Origin: CAVURW01 sp963743595
GTDB lineage: Bacteria; Verrucomicrobiota; Verrucomicrobiia; Methylacidiphilales; UBA1321
Assembly: GCA_963743595.1 (NCBI GenBank)
Contig: CAVURW010000141.1
Location: forward strand, 1-6,530
Direction: 5' to 3'
Length of the DNA stretch: 6,530 nucleotides
Each line of letters starts with the position of its first letter. The first letter of the stretch is position 1. Positions 1 to 4,919 of this stretch are shown piece after piece. The translations under genes were made by a program, and so were the position numbers. Below the pieces are notes generated by a model. It made no database searches and was not told the origin of the DNA. It saw only the letters and a list, made by a program, of their open reading frames with translations.

Positions 1-66
1 TGTATTGCTAGCCGTTTTCTTCGCAGCCGAAGTCGATTTTTTGATTACCTTTTTGGGTTCGCTCAT
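1..66 (-). CDS. 5' end of an unidentified gene, cut by the window edge
   Basis: An ATG at 66-64 on the minus strand opens a frame that runs without a stop to base 1, giving 22 codons. The N-terminus starts MSEPKKVIKK and is rich in Lys, Ala, Ser and Thr, so it looks like a disordered basic leader and not a signal peptide. The start lies 5 bases after the stop of the 239-residue gene, and a GAGG sits 13 bases upstream inside the end of that gene, so it appears to be the next gene of the same operon. Too little is present to assign a family. An Hsp70-type partner for the J-protein at the head of the operon is one possibility, but this is inference from context only. Confidence 0.6.
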   Translation of the reverse strand, partial: MSEPKKVIKKSTSAAKKTASNT

Positions 67-71
67 TACGA

Positions 72-791
72 TTACAGATCCTCGAAAATCTCGTCCTTCT
101 TCTCGATCGGCTTGGCGTCGGAGAGTTCGGAAGAGCGGTTGGCTAGCGATTGCAGAGCGCGTGTCAGGAACTTATCGGCGCGCTTGTTCGACATGCCCTC
201 GCGCTCCTCGTCATCGTCCACGGATGCTGCCTCGCTAAAGAGCGAAAGCACCTCGCTGCGAAGGGAATCGAAGGAAGTCGGAACCAGATCCCGAATGCGC
301 ATGTAGAGCTCCTGCCAGGTCCCGACCTGCGCAGTAGCCCAATCGCGTTCGGCTAAAAATTCCGGACAGCCCGGTTCATACAGCGGCATCATCACCAATA
401 CATCTTCCACAATTGAGTCATCCAAGACGGCCTCAAGAAACTTCTTCTGACCGGCATCATCGCCGTGAAGCAAGGTCGAGAGCATGAAATCGCTCACCTG
501 CTCTTTGATCGGGATCAAAACGGAGATTTCGACACCTTTCAGACTGCCCCACTTAGCACCCAGCCGATGCAGCGCCCCAACAAACTGCTCTGCCGTAATG
601 AAATGCGCCACCACGGAGGGTTTTGTGTAATCGCCCTCCGCGAGTAATTGCGTTACTTCCGCAGGTCGCAGTTCGCGCACCAGGAGCGCCAGTTGGTCGT
701 CGCCGTGGTTATTCCCCAGAATGGCCAGTTGCCGCTCCGCCGCTTGCGGTCCGCCGTTTGTCAGTGCCTGTCGTATTGCTAATAAATCCAT
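72..791 (-). CDS. Conserved-looking hypothetical protein, 239 aa, third gene of the J-protein operon
   Basis: I do not recognise this protein. It has no signal peptide or obvious membrane segment and should be cytoplasmic. Residues 1-185 look like alternating helices with a few hydrophobic strand-like stretches (EISVLIPI near 88-95, VEDVLVMMPLY near 128-138). Residues 191-199 are strongly acidic (DDDEERE), and the C-terminus is a charged tail ending KKDEIFEDL. The ATG at 791 is well supported: GAGGAGA at 805-799 lies 7 bases upstream, a strong ribosome binding site. The gene starts 26 bases after the stop of the 147-residue gene and ends 5 bases before the next start, so it is probably cotranscribed with the J-domain gene. 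Its role may be linked to chaperone function, but only the operon suggests that. Confidence 0.85.
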   Translation of the reverse strand: MDLLAIRQALTNGGPQAAERQLAILGNNHGDDQLALLVRELRPAEVTQLLAEGDYTKPSVVAHFITAEQFVGALHRLGAKWGSLKGVEISVLIPIKEQVSDFMLSTLLHGDDAGQKKFLEAVLDDSIVEDVLVMMPLYEPGCPEFLAERDWATAQVGTWQELYMRIRDLVPTSFDSLRSEVLSLFSEAASVDDDEEREGMSNKRADKFLTRALQSLANRSSELSDAKPIEKKDEIFEDL

Positions 792-798
792 AGTTACG

Positions 799-805
799 TC
801 TCCTC
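799..805 (-). promoter_or_regulatory. Strong ribosome binding site for the 239-aa gene
   Basis: On the minus strand the sequence reads GAGGAGA, 7 bases before the ATG at 791. It is the clearest Shine-Dalgarno sequence in the left operon. It lies in the 26-base gap after the upstream gene, which is consistent with independent translation initiation within a shared transcript. Confidence 0.7.
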
Positions 806-817
806 AGTTAAATAAAA

Positions 818-1261
818 TTAGGGATGCCGCGGAAGCTTAAGCGCTTTCGAGAGCTCTGCAAATGCGCAGAGGGAAAGCACTTTCGTTAGTTCCGGGCGTT
901 TCTTAAGCGCGGCGATAAGTGGCCGTACGGAGAGCGCCACCTCCACGCATTTAGCGGCTTGGAGATCCTCCAGAGTGACGCTCGTGTAATCCTTCATCAG
1001 CTTGTCGACAATCGGGTCCTCCTTGAACTTCACCTTTCGAAAGCAGGCGATCGCCACATAGTGCGGCACCGTTTCGATCATCGTGACCAGCGCGGCTTCA
1101 TCAGCCAGCATCTGGACTTGCATATCGGCCTGCTCCTTTTCGAAGATTGCCCAGAGCTGGGCGGGCGTTTTCGGCCTCTCGAAGTAGCTGGAGAGCGTCT
1201 CGACCAAACTATCGACCGACTCTTTTAAAATCGCGGGAACTGCGGGTGCTTTCTTACTCAT
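818..1261 (-). CDS. Hypothetical helical protein, 147 aa, second gene of the J-protein operon
   Basis: I do not recognise a family. The protein appears almost entirely alpha-helical, with amphipathic stretches throughout (for example residues 11-27, 36-64 and 98-120) and no signal peptide or membrane segment. It begins MSKKAPAVPA and ends LKLPRHP. The ATG at 1261 is preferred over one 19 codons further upstream (1318), because the longer form would run 44 bases into the J-domain gene and its extra N-terminal residues look unrelated. With the ATG at 1261 the gap to the J-domain stop is 13 bases, and a GAG lies about 12 bases upstream, a weak ribosome binding site. The spacing points to cotranscription with the J-protein gene, and a client-binding or co-chaperone role is possible but unproven. 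Confidence 0.82.
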   Translation of the reverse strand: MSKKAPAVPAILKESVDSLVETLSSYFERPKTPAQLWAIFEKEQADMQVQMLADEAALVTMIETVPHYVAIACFRKVKFKEDPIVDKLMKDYTSVTLEDLQAAKCVEVALSVRPLIAALKKRPELTKVLSLCAFAELSKALKLPRHP

Positions 1262-1274
1262 AATTATCGTAATC

Positions 1275-1556
1275 TCAACTGCGGGCAAATTGCCGAAAAT
1301 ACTCGTCCACAACGGCACTAGCGCCTTCGTTCACATCTTCTACGAGCGCATTGGCCCGTTCTTTATCGTAGCCGGAGCGTTTTTCGTCGTCGGCCAGGAT
1401 GCCGTGAGCCTCATTGACCTCCTTGAATTTAACGGCATCGCCCGCTTTATCTGGGTGATGTAACCGGGCCAAGCTGCGAAAAGCGGCTTTGATCTCTTCC
1501 CTAGTGGCGCTGGATGTTACGCCGAGTATGGAATAGTAATCGGGTCGTTTTGCCAT
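1275..1556 (-). CDS. Stand-alone J-domain (DnaJ-like) co-chaperone, 93 aa
   Basis: Residues 6-65 form a J-domain: DYYSILGV at the start, a basic helix II (EEIKAAFRSLARLHH), the invariant HPD tripeptide at residues 34-36, helix III (KFKEVNEAHGILAD) and the closing EKRSGYD. The HPD loop is what J-proteins use to stimulate ATP hydrolysis by an Hsp70 partner, so the catalytic feature is intact. The Gly/Phe-rich, zinc-finger and substrate-binding domains of full DnaJ are absent, which makes this a class III (J-domain only) protein and not the housekeeping DnaJ. The last 28 residues are a helical tail ending EYFRQFARS. The ribosome binding site is weak (GATGGG directly before the ATG). It is the first gene of a minus-strand operon with two unknown proteins and is divergent from the CoaB-like gene. 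It should act in the cytoplasm. Confidence 0.93.
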   Translation of the reverse strand: MAKRPDYYSILGVTSSATREEIKAAFRSLARLHHPDKAGDAVKFKEVNEAHGILADDEKRSGYDKERANALVEDVNEGASAVVDEYFRQFARS

Positions 1557-1707
1557 CCCATCACTTTAGCGAGCTGCAACCGCATGTACAACTATTTGGT
1601 CTCAATAGAGGTCGGCCTGCCGGGAGAAATCGCATTTTCTTGAACTTTTCCATGGGTATTTTCCTGACCAATCAGTACACTCAGGCCATCCTCCGAAGGG
1701 CAATTCT
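1557..1707. promoter_or_regulatory. Divergent intergenic region that should hold promoters for both flanking operons
   Basis: These 151 bases separate the start of the leftward J-protein operon from the start of the rightward CoaB-like operon, so promoters for both are expected here. No pair of well-spaced -35 and -10 boxes stands out on either strand. TTGAAC at 1640-1645 is a possible rightward -35, but no good -10 lies 16-18 bases further on. Exact promoters are not called. Confidence 0.4.
1695..1700 (+). promoter_or_regulatory. Ribosome binding site of the CoaB-like gene
   Basis: GAAGGG lies 7 bases before the ATG at 1708 and supports that start codon. Confidence 0.55.
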
Positions 1708-2421
1708 ATGAACGTGCTTCTCACCTGCGGACCGAGTTTCGAGCCGATTGATCCGAATCGTCGGCTGGCCAGCGCGTCGACGGGTGAGCTCGGCACACTT
1801 TTGGCAGAAACGCTTTCAGAAGTAGGTCATCGCGTGACCTGTTTTCGCAGCATCATAGCCTCGTATCCCGCACCGCTCTACCCCGTGCGTGTGGTGCCGT
1901 TTACCACGAATGCCGATCTAGAGAAACAGCTGCGCGCTTTGGCGGATCGGATCACCTATTCTGTGGTTCTCCATGGCGCCGCGCTCTCGGAATTTCGAAT
2001 CGGCCTCGTGGAAACAGAGACGGGGCAGCCCCTGCCGCCCGGCACGCCGATTACCGGAAAAGTACGGATCACCCTGGAGCCTGTCCCCAGCTTGGTCGCC
2101 TCTCTGCGTCAAATTTTCCCTGGCAGCGTTCTCATCTGCTGGAATCACCAAGCCACCGGCACGCTCAATGAGCTCATGAACCGTGGGCGCGATCAAATGG
2201 AGACCTGCCTCACCGACTCGGCCGTGTTGCTCGGCGCCGCGTACGGTCGCGGGTATGGTGTGCTCAGCCGTGCAGGCGAGCGCGTTCATCTTCCGGACAA
2301 AGTGGCGCTGTGCAATTTCATTAAGGATCTTCTCGATAAAATCCCGCATGTCGGCTCGATGCAAGGACAGGAGAGCTTCCACGCGCTGGCTTCATTGATG
2401 CCGCTGGCACCGTTCATTTAG
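1708..2421 (+). CDS. CoaB-like DFP-domain protein (phosphopantothenoylcysteine synthetase family), 237 aa
   Basis: The protein matches the DFP fold of phosphopantothenoylcysteine synthetase, the CoaB half of CoaBC, which joins 4'-phosphopantothenate to cysteine in coenzyme A synthesis. Visible landmarks are the N-terminal strand and loop LLTCGPSFEPIDP (4-16), the phosphate-binding turn ASTGELG (23-29), the VVLHGAALSEFRI segment (86-98) matching the 'AAVADFRP' region, and GKVRITLEPVPSLVASL (117-133) matching 'KI-L-L--NPDI---L'. The length fits a CoaB domain alone, with no fused CoaC decarboxylase. The usual 'SNxSSGKMG' reads 'ASASTGELG' here, so its Asn is Ser and KMG is ELG, and 'KNPDI' reads 'EPVPSL'. 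It may therefore be a divergent lineage-specific synthetase or a paralogue with another substrate. GAAGGG supports the start. It is followed 2 bases later by a metallo-hydrolase gene. Confidence 0.85.
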   Translation: MNVLLTCGPSFEPIDPNRRLASASTGELGTLLAETLSEVGHRVTCFRSIIASYPAPLYPVRVVPFTTNADLEKQLRALADRITYSVVLHGAALSEFRIGLVETETGQPLPPGTPITGKVRITLEPVPSLVASLRQIFPGSVLICWNHQATGTLNELMNRGRDQMETCLTDSAVLLGAAYGRGYGVLSRAGERVHLPDKVALCNFIKDLLDKIPHVGSMQGQESFHALASLMPLAPFI

Positions 2422-2423
2422 TC

Positions 2424-3146
2424 GTGGCGAAGACGCCCTATCGCTTGGATGAGCGATTGCAGATTTACCCAATCGTTGGTCTGCTCGGCACGTTTCATTT
2501 GCTCTATGATTCCGATAACCGCGAAGCCGTGCTCATCGATGCCGGACTGATCGGGGAAATTCGGCACCTCCGCAAACTCCTCGCCGAGTTGCGACTGGAG
2601 TGGACCGATATCCGCGCGATTCTCCTGACACACGGGCACCTGGACCACACGGGAAACCTAGCGGAAATCAAGCGCCTGTCCGGCGCGCCTGTGCTCGCGC
2701 ATGCACTGGAACAACCGCATATTTCCGGTGTCTACCCCTACCGTGGACTCAGCCTGTGGTGCGGCGCTTTGGAAGCGTTCGGGCGCACGGTCATCCGGTA
2801 CAAACCGGTGCAGATCGATCAACCGCTGGTGGATCAACAGGAGCTGCCTTATTGGGGCGGCCTACGCGTCGTTCACACGCCGGGACACACGGCGGGGCAT
2901 TGTGGCTTTTACAGTGAGCGCCTGAACCTTCTCTTCTCTGGCGACTTCTTTGCGAGCTACTGGTTCAGCGTGCACACCCCGCCCTCGGTTCTGAACGCGT
3001 GCCCGGATCAATTTCCCGACTCGTTCCAAAAGCTGGCGAAGTTAAAGCCGAAATATGTGATTCCGAACCATTACAGCGCGTTCGATGCGGAGCTGCATCG
3101 TGATCGACTGGAGCGGATTTTGACTGAGCCAAATAGCCAAGGATGA
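2424..3146 (+). CDS. Metallo-beta-lactamase-fold hydrolase (glyoxalase II-like), 240 aa
   Basis: This is a complete MBL-fold enzyme. The metal site is visible: the THGHLDH motif with H70, H72, D74 and H75, then H155 in HTPGHTAGH, D174 in LLFSGDFF, and H216 in VIPNHYSAF. That is the full set for a dinuclear zinc or iron centre as in glyoxalase II-like hydrolases. A typical early strand (AVLIDAG, 35-41) leads into the fold. There is no signal peptide, so it should be cytoplasmic. Substrate cannot be told from sequence; thioester, lactone or phosphoester hydrolysis are all known in the superfamily. The start is GTG at 2424, 2 bases after the stop of the CoaB-like gene and without an evident ribosome binding site, which suggests translational coupling and a shared operon. 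No clear terminator follows. Confidence 0.93.
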   Translation: MAKTPYRLDERLQIYPIVGLLGTFHLLYDSDNREAVLIDAGLIGEIRHLRKLLAELRLEWTDIRAILLTHGHLDHTGNLAEIKRLSGAPVLAHALEQPHISGVYPYRGLSLWCGALEAFGRTVIRYKPVQIDQPLVDQQELPYWGGLRVVHTPGHTAGHCGFYSERLNLLFSGDFFASYWFSVHTPPSVLNACPDQFPDSFQKLAKLKPKYVIPNHYSAFDAELHRDRLERILTEPNSQG

Positions 3147-3396
3147 ACTGCAAGCACTGTAAACTTCCACGATCAACAACGCTATGTCGAGACACCGACT
3201 TCGCAAGCGACGTGATTCGTGAGGATGAACCGCGCCTAGTGCAAATTGTTCACTCTCAACACGTTTCCATGTCGACCTTGTGGAGACATCAGTAAAGATT
3301 AGAACGGGAGCTGGCGGATTACCGTTCCGTTGGAACTCTAACGAATCGGGTGTTAGTGTGTCTTTTGGCTTTAGGCCCATCGGGCCGGCGTCAACG

Positions 3397-3444
3397 TAGC
3401 CTGGGTCGGAGGTCGGGCGGAGACCGACCTAAAGGCCCAGGTTA
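3397..3444. repeat. Two-part inverted repeat forming a strong hairpin, possible dispersed intergenic element
   Basis: The outer arms TAGCCTGGG (3397-3405) and CCCAGGTTA (3436-3444) pair over 9 positions with one G-U. After a small internal loop, the inner arms AGGTCGG (3410-3416) and CCGACCT (3424-3430) pair perfectly over 7 bp around a 7-base loop. A shorter hairpin, GGCCC-ATC-GGGCC (3374-3386), sits just upstream. No T-run follows, so this is not a standard intrinsic terminator, although it could stabilise the 3' end of the upstream transcript. The size, G+C-rich arms and intergenic position resemble REP-type dispersed repeats. Only one copy is in the window, so repetitiveness is inference. 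Confidence 0.6.
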
Positions 3445-3603
3445 ATGCCCATACGAAGCGGGCTGGAGGCACGCGTCTCGTTTTTACTGAGGCGATTCGG
3501 GAGTTTCCGCAAATCAATCGTGTTCGAAAAAAAAGGTTCGCTATCAAACAGTTTTGCGCGAGCTTACAGGAGGCAGCAATCCGATCGTTGTTTACCTAAC
3601 TTG

Positions 3604-3632
3604 TTACAGGCTAACGCTTTATGGCCTATAAT
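3604..3632 (+). promoter_or_regulatory. Possible sigma-70-type promoter ahead of a small reading frame
   Basis: TATAAT at 3627-3632 is a perfect -10 hexamer. The best-placed upstream hexamer with 17-base spacing is TTACAG (3604-3609), a poor -35. TTGTTA at 3601-3606 is closer to consensus but lies 20 bases away. Transcription would start near 3639 and run towards the GGAGG and ATG at 3690-3703. A single TATAAT can occur by chance. Confidence 0.3.
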
Positions 3633-3700
3633 GCCAGAGAAAAAGTGTAGATTTGAGTACATTTTGGCAAGTGACTGCTATGCGTCCGTGGAGGATTGTT

Positions 3701-3907
3701 ATGGTGCGTCCTGAAGAAGTCGCAGACGTAAATCAAATGGAACCGTGTTCAGAACTTTCCGCGACAAGATTCCGTAACCACGGCGAACCAAGTCCGCTCG
3801 GCATAGCGAGCGAGAAAAGTTTCTTCGAGGCTGATAAGAAGATGAGAGCCTTGTCCAACCAACAAAGTCTGTTTCAGATAAGTTTAGAATGCTCGGTTAC
3901 TGCCTGA
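3701..3907 (+). CDS. Possible small gene, 68 aa, unknown
   Basis: The frame begins MVRPEEVADV and ends LECSVTA. I do not recognise it. Two signals favour it: GGAGG at 3690-3694, an ideal Shine-Dalgarno sequence 6 bases before the ATG, and a TATAAT box about 70 bases upstream. The product is soluble-looking and charged, with no membrane segment, two cysteines and a KSFFEADKKMRAL stretch that could be a helix. Against it are the short length, the lack of any family match, and its position in a stretch that looks degraded. Its last 11 bases overlap, on the opposite strand, the end of the CheR remnant, so the two converge. It may be a real small protein or a chance frame. Confidence 0.3.
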   Translation: MVRPEEVADVNQMEPCSELSATRFRNHGEPSPLGIASEKSFFEADKKMRALSNQQSLFQISLECSVTA

Positions 3908-4028
3908 CCTGATAGAAGGTAGTCATTCCTAAGGTTTTCGGGGTGAAGCCATCGCTTAGCCCAACCACGCTTTCTGAGCTGCCAAGAACCAGGTAGCCAC
4001 CAGGCCGAAGTGTTTTGCAGACTTTAAT
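3897..4028 (-). pseudogene. cheR: 3' remnant of a CheR-type chemotaxis methyltransferase gene
   Basis: Read on the minus strand, this stretch encodes 43 residues and a TAA stop that match the C-terminal end of CheR, the enzyme that methylates glutamates of chemoreceptors using SAM. The diagnostic part is KTLRPGGYLVLGSSES followed by VVGLSDGF and a final TTFYQV, corresponding to the 'L-PGGYL-LG-SES---L---F' end of the family. The roughly 220 upstream residues that form the N-terminal domain and most of the SAM-binding fold are missing. No start codon suits it, and an in-frame stop lies upstream at 4055-4053. The match fades at about 4028, only 17 bases after the stop of the glycan-locus methyltransferase on the same strand. 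It is best read as a truncated leftover from insertion or recombination. Confidence 0.8.
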
Positions 4029-4045
4029 CTCACCCGGTGCTGTGC

Positions 4046-4918
4046 CTACAGACTACGATGAATATGTTTTAATTTCTCTTCCAAGCGAAGTTGATTAAAT
4101 CTCAACTTCTCTTCTTGGCTAAACAAAGCCCATTCGTTCTCACTTTGATCGCCCTCCTGGAGCCAAGTATTGTGGAGTTGCTTATGATCAGTCGTAACCG
4201 CTTCTTTGTTTCCGACTACCAAGCGCCTGCCTAACTTCGGCTCGCCTAAATTCTTACGCCGAATGATACAAATAGAATCGAACCACGTGACCGACCAGAT
4301 TCCGGCAAGACTATTTTCATTCACTTCCACCTGGTAGTGCTTTAGGAAGTCTTTAATCACGTGCGTTCGCTTTTTGGGAATTCCCCAGTGGTCAAAATTG
4401 ACCATGTCCGTCAGCGTTTTCAAAAACGACACGGCCGAAAATGGATGAAATAAACCACCATCAAATTCCTTCCAGTAACTGCAACTGAGATCTTCCACAA
4501 TGTAGATGCCTCCTGAATTCAGCCGATCGAAATAACGCAAAAAATTTTTGACGATGTTCTCAGATGTATGAGCCGCATCATCAATGATGACATCGTAAAA
4601 TTCTGACTTTTCCACGATTTTATCGAAGGTTTCCTGAGATGTGGAGTCGCCTAAGATCAACTGAATTCGCGGATCATCGAACTCTATTCGTGCACAGCGC
4701 TCGTTCACATCGCATCCTAAAATGATCTGGGCTTGCGTAAAATACTTAGCCCATACGTCAAGAGACCCGCCGTTTTGAATTCCAATTTCGAGCAATCGAA
4801 TTTCCTGGTTTTTGTAAGGAGTGAATAGCTCGTCGTAGATGTCCAAGTAGCTCGACCATTTGTCTGAAACGTTACCTGTGTGGCTTTTATATAGGCTTTT
4901 AAGTTCGTTCGAATTCAT
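4046..4918 (-). CDS. Class I SAM-dependent methyltransferase of a glycosylation locus, 290 aa
   Basis: The protein has the Rossmann-like SAM fold. Motif I is LLEIGIQNGGS (42-52), an acidic residue follows strand 2 (GCD, D70), LILGDS (87-92) precedes the next helix, and YDVIIDDAAH (108-117) and GGIYIVEDL (136-144) complete the core. The 'IDD-AH' and 'GG-Y--ED' pattern resembles sugar O-methyltransferases of the MycE/CmcI-like group, so methylation of a glycan hydroxyl is the likeliest role, though the substrate is inferred. The C-terminal 50 residues are charged and helical. The ATG at 4918 is preferred to a start 17 codons upstream, because the family's N-terminus aligns from it and the longer form would overlap the glycosyltransferase. 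Only 1 base separates it from the glycosyltransferase stop, so the two are probably translationally coupled. Its G+C is visibly lower than that of the left half of the window. Confidence 0.9.
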   Translation of the reverse strand: MNSNELKSLYKSHTGNVSDKWSSYLDIYDELFTPYKNQEIRLLEIGIQNGGSLDVWAKYFTQAQIILGCDVNERCARIEFDDPRIQLILGDSTSQETFDKIVEKSEFYDVIIDDAAHTSENIVKNFLRYFDRLNSGGIYIVEDLSCSYWKEFDGGLFHPFSAVSFLKTLTDMVNFDHWGIPKKRTHVIKDFLKHYQVEVNENSLAGIWSVTWFDSICIIRRKNLGEPKLGRRLVVGNKEAVTTDHKQLHNTWLQEGDQSENEWALFSQEEKLRFNQLRLEEKLKHIHRSL

Positions 4919-4919
4919 T

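Larger units (their letters stand above)
3147..3700. other. Gene-poor intergenic stretch
   Basis: No convincing protein gene is visible between the MBL hydrolase stop and the possible small gene at 3701. Short open frames on both strands (for example 3042-3380 minus and 3445-3714 plus) have no ribosome binding site, recognisable family or conserved motif. The stretch holds a weak inverted repeat GAACGG/CCGTTC (3302-3307 and 3322-3327), a short hairpin GGCCC/GGGCC (3374-3378 and 3382-3386), the strong hairpin annotated separately at 3397-3444 and a promoter-like site near 3604-3632. No hairpin followed by a T-run was found, so no intrinsic terminator is called for the upstream operon. Confidence 0.6.

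Noticed and set aside
1262..1318. Longer start for the 147-residue protein at 1318
   Set aside because: It would overlap the J-domain gene by 44 bases and add 19 residues of unrelated character; the ATG at 1261 gives a normal 13-base operon gap.
1918..2382. 154-codon open frame on the minus strand inside the CoaB-like gene
   Set aside because: It is antisense to a gene with clear family motifs and has no recognisable domain of its own; long antisense frames are common in G+C-rich coding DNA.
2600..2917. 105-codon plus-strand frame inside the MBL hydrolase gene
   Set aside because: It is an out-of-frame shadow of the hydrolase with Arg/Pro/Gly-rich low-information translation.
3302..3327. 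GAACGG/CCGTTC inverted repeat as a terminator of the CoaB-like/MBL operon
   Set aside because: The stem is only 6 bp with a 14-base loop and no T-run follows, so it is too weak to call.
3042..3380. 112-codon minus-strand frame over the end of the MBL gene and the intergenic gap
   Set aside because: It overlaps the hydrolase 3' end antisense and shows no ribosome binding site, family motif or sensible domain.
3445..3714. 89-codon plus-strand frame in the gap
   Set aside because: It has no ribosome binding site or recognisable motif and overlaps the better supported small frame at 3701; I could not show similarity to any transposase or chemotaxis protein.
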